64,000 nt of DNA from Sialis fuliginosa (Eukaryota; Arthropoda; Insecta; Megaloptera; Sialidae): contig OY540820.1 of the NCBI GenBank assembly GCA_961205875.1, forward strand, positions 13,826,001-13,890,000, in the 5' to 3' direction. Position 1 is the first letter of the stretch. Every line of letters starts with the position of its first letter. Under the pieces are notes generated by a model. The model was not told the origin of the DNA. It worked only from the letters and a program-made list of their open reading frames with translations, and searched no databases. Positions 11,799-23,429 of the stretch are shown here, piece after piece. Both the position numbers and the translations under genes were made by a program.

Positions 11799-12061
11799 CA
11801 GTGTATTCCAAGTTGATTAAGACATAGGAAATTTAACATGGGGGCAATTAGAAGTGTTGTAGTAACCTTTGGTCAAATTTAACGATATGTCATTGGTGCA
11901 TTTTGAAATGCCGCCACAAAATTTTATAAAATAGTCATTAGTATTTTGTTTTCAAATTTATATTTGCCAAAAAATATTATTATAATTTTATCTAGGATGC
12001 TTACTTTAATTTCATTAATGTATTTTATTCTTTATTAAAGTTGTAAACAAAATACTGTTAT
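11799..12061 (+). mobile_element. MITE family C, copy 2, 3'-truncated
   Basis: Starts CAGTGTATTCCAAGTTGATT after TA and follows copy 1 closely through the GCCGCCACAAAATTT and TTATCTAGGATGCTTA blocks. It stops near AAACAAAATACTGTT; the right TIR is absent. Confidence 0.8.
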
Positions 12062-12482
12062 ATAAGTGTCATTGTTAAATTAAAACTACGATAAAATATG
12101 TATTATAGATTCAATTAGTATCTTACGCCCTTACGGAATAACAAATATAAGGTAGACAGATCTGGTAAACTATATTAAAACATGTTTGACAAGAAGTCAT
12201 ATTGACATTTTAAAAGTTTAATAATACATCACATATCTGTTATCAAGACATCTTACAGTTGTGTAACAGTCCTCTTAAATTTAAAACAAGTACGTTCTCA
12301 TAATAGTAGCTATTAAATAAACAAATTAGCAAAGCTCACGTTTCCAGATCAGACGCAGAGAAAGGTAACTTCGGTATACTTTCTTTTTTATTAAACACAT
12401 TTCGTTGTGATGTAAAATATACATAAAAATTAAAAATAAATCACTGATAGGATACCTACATTTAAAAGTATATTTTATACAA

Positions 12483-13053
12483 AGTACTGGCACCAGTCTT
12501 GAACATGACCCCAGTAATGGCTATTTTTTTTTAATTAAATGTACTGAATTAGAAATATTTGTTGATATTTGATTACTACCATTTCTGAATATTAATCTAT
12601 ATACATGTAACTGTCTTACAGCGTGATTTGATTACAATCGGCCAATAGGTGTCAAAATGGTGGACATTTAAACTAATTATTAATATAATTTATTTATTAA
12701 TTATTATATTATCATAGAAACTGCTTTACATTGTTTCAAAGACGATTCTTTCTTTTATATATTTTGTGTCGTAGTACTTATCATTTTGTAATCATTAGCA
12801 AGTGTCCATCACTGCGTGTTCATTACTGGTTTTATTTTATCCATTACTGGAGAAAAATATAAACAAAATAAAAGACTATAGTTTAAAAAAACAAACTATA
12901 TTTGCGGACTATGGTAATTAAATTGATTAAATAAAGAGTTATGTACTTGTTTTATTTGTAACACGAGTTGATGAGAATTACAAAAAAGGAACCCATCAAT
13001 TACAAAAACAGTCAACCTTGCTCCTGTAGCGGTCATAACTGGTGCCAGTATCT
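12483..13053 (-). mobile_element. MITE family A, near full length (copy 3)
   Basis: Begins AGTACTGGCACCAGTCTTG and ends CATAACTGGTGCCAGTATCT, so it is inverted relative to copy 2. All family blocks are present, including the AACTGTCTTACAGCGTGATT segment. Confidence 0.85.
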
Positions 13054-13139
13054 TATACACTTAATTTTCTTAAATATTGTAAACATATTTATAAATATTA
13101 TAACTAGTCATTTATAAAATTTTAATCACCTATACATAA

Positions 13140-13762
13140 AAAATATATTTGACTGAAGGCAAAGTAAAAAAGGCAGCGTAAAAATTGGGGTGAGCAAGAT
13201 TGAGGAACAGAAAAAAAGGTCATTTAAATTAAAATTAGTTATATGTGTAAAATTCAAGTTGGCAGTGAAAAAAAAGGTCTTCAATTTTTATATTTTGCAT
13301 ATACTGGGGAGACCCCCGAGCTTCTAGTTACAGGGTTACTTAAAATTTCAAAAAAACATTATTTTATCTACAAATTATCGATTTTCTGCATCTTCTATTT
13401 ACTTATGTACTTTTTGGCTTCTTTAACAACTTGTATAACAACTACATGGGGCTTGAGGGGCTCAAGCCCCCCCCAATAAATGTATGCCTATAAAATATAT
13501 AAAGATATTAAATAAAAACTAATTTGGGGCAAAATATTTAGAAAGGAAAGTTTCCGAACACACGTTTTTATAAAGTTTTTTTTTGCTTAAATTTTTTTTC
13601 TCAATTTATTGTTAAAGTTTGGCACGTCAGTTCTGAATCATCCTGAATGCATTTGACCAGTCATGAATTTGTACACGATATTATTATTTTGTCTTATATA
13701 AGGGAGAAGGGAGTCAAAAAAAATTGAGCCCCCCCAATATTTTTAACAAGTGGGCGCCCCTG
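13140..13762 (-). mobile_element. hAT-like repeat region, one recognisable end
   Basis: The right boundary reads CAGGGGCGCCCACTTGTT on the minus strand, a hAT-type end. The interior contains AAAAAAGGTCTTCAATTTTT (about 13270), the box shared with other hAT MITEs in this window, plus C-runs and GAGGGGCTCAAGCCCCCCCC. The left end is not defined. Confidence 0.4.
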
Positions 13763-13765
13763 AAT

Positions 13766-14080
13766 GTACACAGCTAATAAATAACGTGGGGTGTATTTTT
13801 ATACGTCCATTTACCGTGTTGTGCACCTCTGTGCGTGCGTCCTGCATAAACACGACGATGGAAACAAGCGAGCTTTCTAACGACGCGTTTAGACTACACG
13901 GCTTTTTGCGTTGCGCTTTTTTGCCCACGCCCCTAGACATAATATGTTATGTTTATTATGTCCTAACATCCATAACGTTCAACAATTTATTAGTAGCATG
14001 TTGTATTTATATATATGTATACATATACATTATATTTTACAAATACATAAGTTTATTCCATAATAATGTCCCATAGCTTC
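13766..14080. other. GC-richer segment and AT microsatellite
   Basis: 13790-13935 has mixed composition with several CpGs and opposing open frames of 65 and 108 codons that neither resemble a family nor show splice signals. It is followed by a TATATATG-type repeat near 14010-14035. Confidence 0.35.
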
Positions 14081-14354
14081 GTGAAAACGACTTAAAGATT
14101 TTCTACTTTTCTACCCTGCCTTTGAAAAAAAATTTGTGACGATTTAACAGATTTTTTTCTGAGTAAAATTAAATGAGCTGTTAAATTCCAATTTCCAATT
14201 ATTGTGATCATGGTTATTTTTGTCAAACCGTAATCTAGTTCATCTGATGAGTATAGTTCTTTTGCGAAGGAAGAATTTGAGATAAAATACATAAAATGCA
14301 TAAAGTTTTATTCAGCATAAAATTTTCTTTCCAATGATATTTAAAAAGTAATAT

Positions 14355-14624
14355 GTCCGGTATTATAAAGGAGCTAGCAAATTTGTTAGCTAGCAAGCAC
14401 TTTCAAATGAGATATCAAACTTTATGACAGTTATTTTGGAGTTTGTTGAACACTTTGACAAGTTTCGCGCACGTGTTGTAGGTAAATATCAACGGTATTA
14501 AAACAGTAGTGATATTATGAAAATTATTTTGTACGGTGAAAGATGCCAACTGTGTTACAATTAGTTGAAGTGTCACTGCTCTAAATTTCATATAAATTTT
14601 GCTAGCTCCTTTATAATACCGGAC
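14355..14624. mobile_element. MITE family L, copy 1
   Basis: TIRs GTCCGGTATTATAAAGGAGC and its exact complement bound 270 bp, with GCTAGCAAA next to them. Relatives are at 39788-40121 (full) and 38130-38242 (partial). It encloses a short minus-strand reading frame, listed separately. Confidence 0.85.
14415..14591 (-). CDS. Small ORF carried by MITE L (58 codons), function unknown
   Basis: I do not recognise this protein. From the ATG at 14591 it reads MKFRAVTLQLIVTQLASFTV and continues with QNNFHNITTVLIPL, then a CAKLVKVF-type basic/hydrophobic tail. The L2 copy at 39880-40089 has the same frame open, with QNNFHNITTVLIPL identical and conservative changes elsewhere. It could be a captured host-gene fragment, a small element protein, or a chance frame kept by recent common ancestry. 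Changes between the two copies are a mix of synonymous and replacement, so selection is not demonstrated. Confidence 0.25.
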   Translation of the reverse strand: MKFRAVTLQLIVTQLASFTVQNNFHNITTVLIPLIFTYNTCAKLVKVFNKLQNNCHKV

Positions 14625-14824
14625 AATAGAGTACCTATAATTTAATGAAAATACAATTGGTTCTGTTTTCAGCCCTATTAAATGCCATAGAAAATATTCA
14701 TTGGAAAAAAACATATAAAATAATTTTGGTTTCAGATCTATAAATACAGTCGTTTCGAAGAAAATGTCTGACCCTTCAAAACTGGGATACCTGCATATCT
14801 CTCTCTATATAACATATACATATA

Positions 14825-14985
14825 TATAAATGAATGTTCGTTTGTATGAGGCTTATAGACTCTGGAATTACTGAACCGAATTCAGTGCGGTTTTCACCAA
14901 TAGTTAGATAATCTTTCTGTGCAGTATCGTGGCTATTAATATTTTATGAAAACCTAAGATTTAAAATAAAATAAAAATCTTTATC
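14825..14985 (+). mobile_element. Helitron-like 5' fragment N, copy 2
   Basis: Matches 7486-7640 (TTTGTATGAGGCTTATAGAC, GCGGTTTTCACCAATAGTTA, GTGGCTATTAATATTTTATG). It is preceded by a TATATATAAA stretch as in Helitron 5' ends. Confidence 0.55.
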
Positions 14986-15393
14986 AAGTCGTGTTTTAAA
15001 ATTTAATGTACTTACATATAATAAAATAGGTTTCTGAGGATATCGGACGTCGAGCGAATTCTTACACATTTCATTTTGACATTTTTCATAATGATATTAA
15101 TGCCAAGATGTTTATTTTAGGACTGGTAATTATTTATGCAATTTATTATTATCCAAAGTCTTTATTTAGAAACCACACATTCCAAATGCCTGCGTTGGTT
15201 ATTGCAATAATTAATTCTTATGATTTATTGCCATCAATGCAAAGCAACCTACGATCTTCTGCGGCACTTTTAACTGCATCATGACACATATTTCTAATTG
15301 TAAGTAGTACATGTATTTTTTTATTCTTGTTGGTTTTCTTTGAACATAAACATTATGTGGTTATTGCATATAAACATTATACATACGTACGTA

Positions 15394-15784
15394 CAGTCGC
15401 CTGCAGAACTCGTCTGGCACCCTAAAGGCTAGAATCGCTTACAACAGATTCCAAATTTAAAGACAAACATCATCGGTTATCTTTTTATATCAAGCTTAAT
15501 ATATTTAAATACTAAAATTCGGAATATCAAATATTTATTGCCATTAAATTTACGTATACAATTTTCAATAGATTACATAATAATTTAATTGCACAAATAT
15601 ATATGAGTACCTATTATAAACGAAGAGTAGTTCTTTATCTAGCAAATGAATTTCAAAATATCTGTCTTTGTTTGATACATGGAGAAATGATTTAAATATT
15701 ATAATAATCAAATGGGAGGAGCCTACTAAGTTTGTGATAAACGAAAATGAATACAAACTGCAAGACTATTAATGCAGGCGACTG
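15394..15784. mobile_element. MITE family E, intact copy
   Basis: Flanked by TA. Termini are CAGTCGCCTGCAGAACTCG and, at the right, ATGCAGGCGACTG. Inside are AATCGCTTACAACAGATTCC and TACATGGAGAAATGATTTAA. About 391 bp, non-coding, Tc1/mariner-type by its TA site. Other copies: 48096, 57547, 63112. Confidence 0.85.
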
Positions 15785-15984
15785 TACAATATATACAATC
15801 TCTAATATAATATAACTAAATTATAAGAAAAAACTAAACCATTCTGGTTGGAATTTGAAACAAAATACAAATATTATACCTATATAGTTTACGTTATTTA
15901 CGAATATATCAAGCCACAAAAATACCATTTTTATCAATTATAATTTTAAAAAGACACTGTATACTATTATTTGGTGAAAGAGCG

Positions 15985-16625
15985 GCGCTAGAGATTCAGA
16001 TGGCGTGTGAAAAATTCATATTGCTGTCTTTTTTTCCACACAGCTCTATCTTGAAAAAAATTTTAACAATTTTTTTTGTATAATTTCTGAATACTTTTGT
16101 TAGAAAAACGTTTGACAATGAAAATATTGATCTAAAAATTTTGATTCTAAATTTAATATTGACAGAAAATGGTCGCGCCAGTTAGAAATTGATATGAAAT
16201 AATCTTTTTTGATTTTGGAATCAAAATTTTGTATTTCAAGATCAATAATTTAATTGTCAAACGTTTTTCTAACAAAATTATCCAGAAATTATACAAAAAA
16301 AATTGTTAAAAATTTTCTCTTGTTGAAATGACCCAAAGCCATATAGCTGTCAACGTTGAATCACAAATTTAATTTATCCTTCTGATTATAGAATATGAGT
16401 ACCAGGAATGCTTTCATGAGTATTCTAGATTTTTAGAAAGAGTTTAAGACACTCTAGTACGCAGGTCTTTGAAAAATCGAAAAAACACGTGTATTTTAAA
16501 TGGGAAAAACACCCCCCTCTGGTAATGGCTATTTTTCAAGATAGAGGGCTGTAACTTTTTCCACACTTTTTTTGACTGATTTGGGGGGCAGCCCGGTCAA
16601 AATTCGTCCCAACCCCATATAATAA
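15985..16625. mobile_element. Palindromic element family I, copy 1 (one arm shortened)
   Basis: CTCTATCTTGAAAAA at the left mirrors TTTTTCAAGATAGAG at the right, and GACAATGAAAATATTGATCT mirrors AAGATCAATAATTTAATTGTC. The left arm lacks the CATGAGTATTCTAGA/TGACAGCTATA part kept in the right arm and in copy 2 (23430-24131). Confidence 0.8.
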
Positions 16626-17280
16626 CCACCCTAATGTATATTTAATTATTAATAATCATAAAATAACACAATATAATGCAAAAACCAAAAATAGTTTACC
16701 CCAACAACAAAAACATGATTTTACATAAAAACTCTGCATTTTCATAGAATATGCTGATAAATACAATTCTTCTCATACGCCCATTGCTTTTACACTCCCA
16801 CCAATTAAACAATTCTCAGATAATTAAGCTGTTTTAAATCCATCAAGCACTCGAGTAATGCAATTCCGCATAACGCAAGATTATCCCATTACAGTAATTG
16901 ATTACTATAAAATACACGTAGCGTCGTAATAACAAAACGCTAAAAATCGTACATCCCACCTACGCACGCCTATGTTTATATCATTACGAGGTCAATAAAC
17001 GAAGTGAAGTTGGCACAATAAGATATAGGAATCGCTAACAGACACACACACATACTATTTCAAAGTGCATTGTATGGTTAGTTGATAAACACAACTATTA
17101 TTTATAGAATACGCTGTATAAAAAAATATGCTGTACATACTGGTTATTTATTTATTTATATTTATGTATAAATAAAGTAGGTATTCTGTAACAGTATTTT
17201 TTGAGTTTGGATTATATATATTCTACTTTATCTCTGTAAGCTTCGCCCGTTATTTGTTTATTTATTTGTTTTCAGTTTTC
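16626..17280. other. AT-rich DNA without recognisable feature
   Basis: No repeat relationship or frame was found. A short ACACACACAC stretch lies near 17040. Confidence 0.55.
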
Positions 17281-17288
17281 ATTTGGGT

Positions 17289-17663
17289 CAGTGGCGTAGA
17301 TAGGGGGGGGGGATTAAGATGATCAATCACCCCCCATGAGTTTACTTCATGAGAAAATTCAAAGGTATTTTTATAAACTTCCTAAGTATGAACAAAATAG
17401 TAGAAGTAAATAGGAAAAAGTTGGTAAATTAAGAATTAAAAAAAAAAAGGTCTTCAGTTATTTTAAAATTTTTAAAGACCTTTTTTTAGTAATAAGAAGT
17501 AGACTAAATACAGATTACATGATCAAAAAAAAAAAAGATCATTCAATTTAAAATTACATTAATAATTTTTTTTATTTCGCATATTTTAGAGGCCCCTCAG
17601 CCACCACTTGCCCCGGGGCCTGGTCATATCGCCCCCCATCGCAAAAAGCTATCTACGCCCCTG
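17289..17663. mobile_element. hAT MITE with 8-bp target duplication
   Basis: Ends CAGTGGCGTAG and CTACGCCCCTG are flanked by ATTTGGGT (17281-17288) and ATTTAGGT (17664-17671), a 7/8 duplication. The interior has a G-run, AAAAAAGGTCTTCAG and AAAGACCTTTTTTTAGT boxes. Family knowledge: 8-bp duplication plus CAGTGGCGTA ends identify hAT elements. Confidence 0.9.
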
Positions 17664-17783
17664 ATTTAGGTTGTAGAATGCACGTAGGATTATTGATATC
17701 TTAACAAGGAATTACATGTACATAATATGTCAACGTATATTTATATCATAATAGAATGAATATATGATATGTTCAGATAAAAA

Positions 17784-17911
17784 AAGGCACCAGTTATGAC
17801 CGCTATAAGAGCAAGTTTTAGTTTTTTTTGTAATTCTCATGAACTCATGTTACTAATAAAACAAGTAACTCTTTATTTAATCAATTTAATTACCAAAGTC
17901 CGTAAATATAT
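17784..17911 (+). mobile_element. MITE family A, 5' fragment (copy 4)
   Basis: GGCACCAGTTATGACCGCTA through CCAAAGTCCGTAAATAT matches the first about 125 bp of family A. The rest is absent. Confidence 0.8.
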
Positions 17912-18839
17912 CAGTATTCTATAAAAAAAAATCCCGAGTACCCACGGCTGCGTTTTTAAGAATTAAAAACCGTTAAAACAATACATATTTGATTTAGTTA
18001 ATAATAATAATAATTACCGATTGTTTGGTGTGTAAAGTCAGTTATAGTTAGTCGTTTTTAACTTCTGAATCACCCCAATGTTTATTTAAATAATGTGAAC
18101 GTTTGAGTTTATTGATATTTATAATAAACACACCTTTAAATTATTTATACCAACAGCTCATATATTATTATTTCTGAAATGTAACTTTCAAAATAATATA
18201 TAGTTGAACATCTACACAACGAACTTGTGAACCAATTATTACATTATATATACATACATACATAATGATGTGTATCTTCTTATTAGGAAAATGCTGTAAA
18301 TGGGTCGTTGAAAATTCATATTTTGTATGTCTACAGAAAAAAAAATCAGTATATAAAAACGCGGCAAAACTGTGGTTTACCTTGGCAGATAATATCCTAA
18401 CTACAGTAATTCTAGGTATAAATATATATTAGCTTTTAGTGTCCGCATGAAATTTATGTCTTCATAATCAAGTAAAAAAATATTTTTTACAGATTTTAAC
18501 TTATTTTATCTCATTTAATAGCCCGAGAGGTGAGCCCCAAAAATTGCAACTACTTTATAAAGGCTGATTTTTTGATATTACGTCACATTTGTGGTGTAGA
18601 GATACAGCCTGCCGTCAGTCAGCTAGTTTCGTTAGCGTTTGGCGCAGGGGCGGCTTTATTTTTGTAAAAATGTTGCAACTACTTTATAAAATCTGAAAAT
18701 TTATTTGTAAGCAATATACTAAGTAAGTAAATAACTCGTTAAGTTAAACGCGCTGCTAACGCGCCCGGTTGCAAGATTTTGAAGGATGATTATGATAAAT
18801 GTCCTTATTATTCTTTTTTTGCTTCTGAATATACATACA
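17912..18839. other. Unassigned DNA with a duplicated 18-mer
   Basis: TTGCAACTACTTTATAAA occurs at 18544-18561 and 18673-18690. Between them is a GC-richer stretch with GGCGCAGGGGCGGC. This may be a small degraded transposon but no boundaries are convincing. Confidence 0.35.
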
Positions 18840-18981
18840 TTGGTAATTAAATTGATTTAATAAAGAGCTACTTGTTTTATTAGTAACATGAGTTCATGAG
18901 AATTACAAAAGAGAAGCCCATCAATTCCAAAAAACAGTATACCTTGCTCTTAAAAGGGCCAAGACTGATGCCAGAGCCTTA
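18840..18981 (-). mobile_element. MITE family A, fragment (copy 5)
   Basis: GGTAATTAAATTGATTTAAT to GACTGATGCCAGAGCCTTA is the reverse complement of the 5' part of family A, with point changes in the terminus. Confidence 0.75.
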
Positions 18982-19402
18982 TTTAAATATCTTAAAAACT
19001 TAAAACGTTAAACAAAATATTTAAAATAAAAAAAACTATTTCTCAGATGTCGCAATTAGAAAATTATTATCTGAATAACATAAATATTTAAACTGCTATT
19101 GTTGCATTAGTAAAATCAAATACAAATATCTATAGATACTGACCCACCCTAACAATTTACACGATTATTTTCTACCTACAATGAGAAATCTTGTCTACAG
19201 TATTGATGATTCATGTATTTCCATTTCTGCTGTGATATCATAGGAAGTTGCAACACAGTTTTATTTGTTTATACAAAATAGAAACTGTGGTTCATTCTTT
19301 AACGAATCTCGTTTCCATGTTTTATATATTTACTGTAGAAGTCAATATTTTTTGTATAAACATTTATGCATTTTTCAAAAATCAGTTCTTTCTTTGGGAC
19401 TT

Positions 19403-19769
19403 AAGGTAAGGACACCAGTTATGGCCGCTATAAGAGTAACTTGGGCTTGTTTTTTGTAATTCTCATGAACTCATGTTACTAATAAAACAAGTAACTCTTT
19501 ATTTAATCAATTTAATTACCAAAGTCCGCAAATATAGTTTTTTTTTTTTTAAATTATAGTCTTTTATTTTGTTCATGTTTTTTCTCCAGTAATGGCAAAG
19601 GTAAAACCAGTAATGAGCACGCAGTGATGGACACTTGTAATGATTACAAAATGATAAGTACTACGACCCAAAAGATATAAAAGAAAGAATCGTCAAATTT
19701 GAAACAATGCTATGATAATATACTAATTAATAAATAAATTGCACTAATAATTAGTTTAAATGTCCACCA
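19403..19769 (+). mobile_element. MITE family A, 3'-truncated (copy 6)
   Basis: AAGGTAAGGACACCAGTTATGG starts the copy (terminal bases altered). It runs through AGTAATGG and AAACAATGCTATGATAAT and stops at TTTAAATGTCCACCA. Confidence 0.8.
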
Positions 19770-20320
19770 AGTGTAAAAAAACACGTTTTTGTTGCTATTT
19801 TGTCAAAAAACCACCATTTTGTCTTTCTGGTCTAAACATACGACTTAGCACTTACCTATTCATAGCGCTATTACCGTTTTTAATTCTCTCGCTTTTCAAA
19901 AACGACACCTCATTTGTTTTGTTCCAATGTTATTTTTCCCCGTCACTTTGTCGCTGAAACGTCCCAGTTTCACAATATTTATATAAATCGTCGCATATTT
20001 GATTCATTCCATTTCCATTGTATGGTAAATTTTATTCAATTTAAACTAATAGTGTAAACTTTTGTCAATACGTTACTTTTACCATTATTATATTTTAAAT
20101 TCACTTATATAATGCAATACACAAGTATAATCTGGTTTAAATACAATACCAGAGGCGGCTTTTATTTATGCAGTGGGTGTAGTTCAATTCGTAGAAGCTA
20201 TACAGTAAATAAAAACATTAAATGTTACACATACATATTAAATCCACCTACAATATCAACAGAATGTGACAACCAAATAAACTTTTACTGTGTGGACAAC
20301 GGATGCTGATTTTGTCGCCA
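19770..20320. other. DNA without recognisable feature
   Basis: Mixed AT-rich sequence. The frames at 19760-19957 and 20112-20309 are open but have no recognisable domain, start context or splice sites. Confidence 0.5.
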
Positions 20321-20340
20321 AAGAACAGTTTCGTATGTAT

Positions 20341-20394
20341 ACGTGCATGTGTGCCCGTATGTGTGTGTGTGCGTGTGTGTGTGTGTGTGTGTGA
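20341..20394. repeat. (GT)n microsatellite
   Basis: GTGTGTGT with a few GC and CCC interruptions, preceded by GTATACGTGCATGTGTGC. Confidence 0.9.
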
Positions 20395-20550
20395 AGAATG
20401 TAGAATGAAAGTAGGCTGGCGATATTAATTTATGCGAGGAAAGTTATACAAATCTCGCGTGGTCTCTAGTGGAAACAGAAATGCAGCATCAAATGTAAAT
20501 TATTTTATGTTGCTGTATAAGAAATATTAGATAAGTTTCATTTATAAATA

Positions 20551-21096
20551 AGGTACTGGCACCAGTTATGGCCGCTATAAGAGCAAGGTTTACTGTTTTT
20601 GTGATTCTCATGAACTCATGTTACAAATAAAACAAGTAACTCTTTATTTAATCAATTTAATTACCATAGACCGCAAATATAGTTTGTTTTTTTAAACTAT
20701 AGCCTTTTATTTTGTTTATATTTTTTCTCCAGTAATGGATAAAGTAAAACCAGTAATGAACATGCAGTGATGGACACTTGCTAATGATTATAAAATGATA
20801 AGTACTACGAACTACGACAAAAGATATAAATAACGAATCGTCAAATTTGAAACAATTTTAAAGTTGTTGCTATGATAATATTATAATTAATAAATAAATT
20901 ATACCAATAATTAGTTTAAATGTCCACCATTTTGACACATATTGGCCAATTGTCATCAAATCACGCTGTAAGACAGTTAAATGTGTACAGATTAATATTC
21001 AAAAATGGTAGTAGTCAAATATCAACAAATATTTATAATTCAGTACATTTAATTAACAAATAGTCATTACTGGAGTCATATCCAAGACTAGTGCCA
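20551..21096 (+). mobile_element. MITE family A, best-preserved copy (copy 7)
   Basis: Preceded by TA at 20549-20550. Starts AGGTACTGGCACCAGTTATG and ends CCAAGACTAGTGCCA, with the last terminal bases lost. In order it carries ATGAACTCATGTTAC, GTAATGGATAAAGTAAAACC, TAAATGTCCACCATTTTGAC and AATCACGCTGTAAGACAGTT. The first 12 terminal bases, ACTGGCACCAGT, are almost self-complementary. Confidence 0.9.
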
Positions 21097-21204
21097 TATA
21101 TTTTATAATAAAATGTATAAAATTAGAATTTTCATTTCAATACAAACGCGAAAGAAACCGCGGGAAATTTTTAGTATAAGGTAAAACTGTAAATGCTTGT
21201 AAAC

Positions 21205-21440
21205 ATTATGACAAAAAGCTTACACAGTGACCCACCGTGAAAACCTACATACGTGTGAACAAGAGCTGAGGTATAATGGCGAGTGATGTCAGCGGATTGT
21301 TGTCGCACAATCACTGCAGGGAATCGAACCGTGACCGAACGCTATTTGACCACTGACCTACATTATTGATACGCCCGAGTGTTAAAATCTGTGTTTCGGA
21401 ACCGGTCTTCGCCAGGAACAGTACTCTTGGCTGAATTTTA
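21205..21440 (-). repeat. tRNA-derived SINE-like unit
   Basis: On the minus strand, TAGGTCAGTGGTC (21348-21360) resembles a polymerase III A box and GGTTCGATTCCC (21319-21330) is a near-consensus B box, correctly ordered and about 30 bp apart. Flanking sequence is GC-richer than the neighbourhood and has no tRNA cloverleaf ends, so a SINE is more likely than a functional tRNA. Only one copy is in the window and the ends are approximate. Confidence 0.5.
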
Positions 21441-21744
21441 AACCAGCTTAATACAACATTTATAAAATAAAATGCATATCTCTATATGTATTTTATTTAA
21501 ATCAAAACCTAACCAAATTCAATCTATGAAGTATTTTCGGATGTTTGCAATTTGATTTCTAAACAAACCAAAATATATAAAAAAATACAAGTTATTGTGA
21601 GTTACAACAAAATAAATAACTAAAACAATTTTAATGATAATATGAGATGAGGTCATACTAAAGGTCTCTATACACCATTCAATAGTATAAAATGTCTGGG
21701 AGATTATATATAAAAACTACTACTTAAGGCACAATTTGCAGGGC

Positions 21745-21886
21745 CGATTTGTAAGAGATCGAGTGGGGGTAAATTTAGGTTCACTTCAAAAGTAAATTTT
21801 TAATTAAATGGTATAAACAAATAAATTCCTATATATAGAAACTTATCTTATTGCTAATTCAGTTATCAATTTATTGGTGCTCCTTT
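21745..21886 (+). other. Possible hAT end, unpaired
   Basis: CAGGGCCGATTTGTAAGAGA has the form of a hAT terminus but no partner end or target duplication can be seen. Confidence 0.25.
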
Positions 21887-22468
21887 AAGCCTTGGCACTT
21901 TACAGAAACGGTCTCCGTCACCGCTTCGACCTTGCAAATCTATTACATGTAAGCTACGTCAAAACGCAGCGCCGTTTCGACGCAGTTAACATGCCACTTG
22001 TATTGAATCACATACAGTGTATTCCAAGTTGATTAAGCCATAGGAAATTTAACATGGGGACAATTAGAAGTGTTGTAGTAACCTTTGATTGAATTTAACG
22101 ATGTGTGATTGGTGCATTTTGAAATGCCGCCACAAAATTTAGTAAAATTGTCATTAGTATTTTGTTTTCAATTTTATATCTGCCAAAAAATATTATTATA
22201 ATTTTATCTAGGATGCGTACTTTAATTTCATTAATGTATTTTATTGTTGAAAACAAAATACTGTTGATTAATTTAAAATTTATCAGTTAGTTTCGAGGCG
22301 GCATTTCAAAATGCACCAATCACACATCGTTAAATTAGACCAAAGGCTACTACAATATTTTTAATTGTCCCCTTGTTAAATTTCCTATGGCTTAATCAAC
22401 TTGGAATACACTGTATAAGAGATTTGCAAGGTCGAAGCGGTGACGGTTTCTGTAAAGTGCCAAAGCTT
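21887..22468. mobile_element. MITE family B interrupted by a family C insertion
   Basis: The left part (21887-22014) runs AAGCCTTGGCACTTTACAGA to GAATCACATA. The right part (22414-22468) resumes TAAGAGATTTGCAAGG and ends GTAAAGTGCCAAAGCTT. Removing 22015-22413 and one TA restores a B copy whose junction matches the uninterrupted copy at 6302-6468 in reverse complement (GAATCGCATATAACAGATT). Confidence 0.9.
22015..22413. mobile_element. MITE family C, full copy nested in family B
   Basis: Starts CAGTGTATTCCAAGTTGATT, ends AATCAACTTGGAATACACTG and is flanked by TA on both sides. Both arms contain the AACCTTTG/CAAAGG and GGTGCATTTTGAAATGCCGC blocks facing each other. It is the longest C copy (399 bp). 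Confidence 0.92.
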
Positions 22469-22479
22469 TAATGATACTA

Positions 22480-23146
22480 TAACTGTGTTTGTGTAGGTAT
22501 TCAAAAATAATTTGAAATTCGAGAAGTTTGATCTCCACTTTATGTAGGATATATAGTATATACATATATGTATAAAAGTATATAAAATACTAAAATGATA
22601 AAATCAACCTAAGAGCCGGTAGATGAAAAATTATTGTATTATATATAATTATGAACATACCTACTTAAATGTAGTTTAATTAGTCACACATTTTTTTAAT
22701 GTAGGTATATGTAAAGTATCGAATATTTTTCTTTATATAAAATATATATATATAATGATTGCAACATATGTATTTAGAATCACAACATATGACTGGGTTC
22801 AGTGACCTGATTACATATATGCGGTCTGTGCGAGCGAGAGAAAGTATAAACAGATACAGCACTATGAAAGTATGCCTGTCTCTGTCGCACTCGTTGCGGT
22901 ATCACTTGATGTACAATTTGTATATGTATATATGTTATGTATTTATTTCACGGATTACGATAGTGGAGTTTTCCAAACAAGATTAAAATGTATCTATGCA
23001 GTGTATCTAGGGAGCTTACGAGAAAATCGTTTTAAAAGAAAATGGTATAAGAACGTTTGTACATTATAAAATAGTTATCGGTGGTAATCCAATATTTAAC
23101 AAATTCACTAGGATCATTTGATTTTTGATTTTTATTGGATTGGGTG
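22480..23146. other. AT-rich DNA with a small inverted GC block
   Basis: TGCGAGCGAGAGAAAG near 22831 faces CTGTCTCTGTCGCACTCG near 22877, a pair often seen in insect repeats. Nothing else is assignable; the overlapping frames at 22759-23069 are unrecognised. Confidence 0.35.
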
Positions 23147-23148
23147 TA

Positions 23149-23412
23149 GGGTGACCAGGTCTCCGGTTTTGACCCGGAGTCTCAGGGTTTGCACACTGAA
23201 TCTCCGGGCTCCGGGGTTGGGTGCAATTTCTCCGGGTTTTTCAAACAAAGGACGACGATTAAAAAAAAGATCGACAAAAATAGAGCATGGGACATAACAG
23301 TGCAGATTATGGTAACGAATTTTATGAAAATAAAAATAAAATAGATAAGATAAAATAAAAAGGGGTCTTCATTTACATCTCAGGGTTTACCAAAACTAAA
23401 ATCTGGTCACCC
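23149..23412. mobile_element. MITE with GGGTGACCAG termini
   Basis: GGGTGACCAGGTCTCCGG at the left and ATCTGGTCACCC at the right are flanked by TA on both sides (23147-23148, 23413-23414). The interior repeats CTCCGGG and TCAGGGTTT and includes GGGGTCTTCATTT. Confidence 0.75.
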
Positions 23413-23429
23413 TAATAATTCAAAAAGAA

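Noticed and set aside
13743..14076. Overlapping opposite-strand frames of 65 and 108 codons
   Set aside because: A less AT-rich patch lacking stops on both strands. No domain, no splice sites, and the plus frame ends in a TATATATG microsatellite.
21319..21365. Functional tRNA gene
   Set aside because: A and B boxes are present but no 7-bp acceptor stem or clear anticodon stem can be drawn, so a SINE head is more likely.
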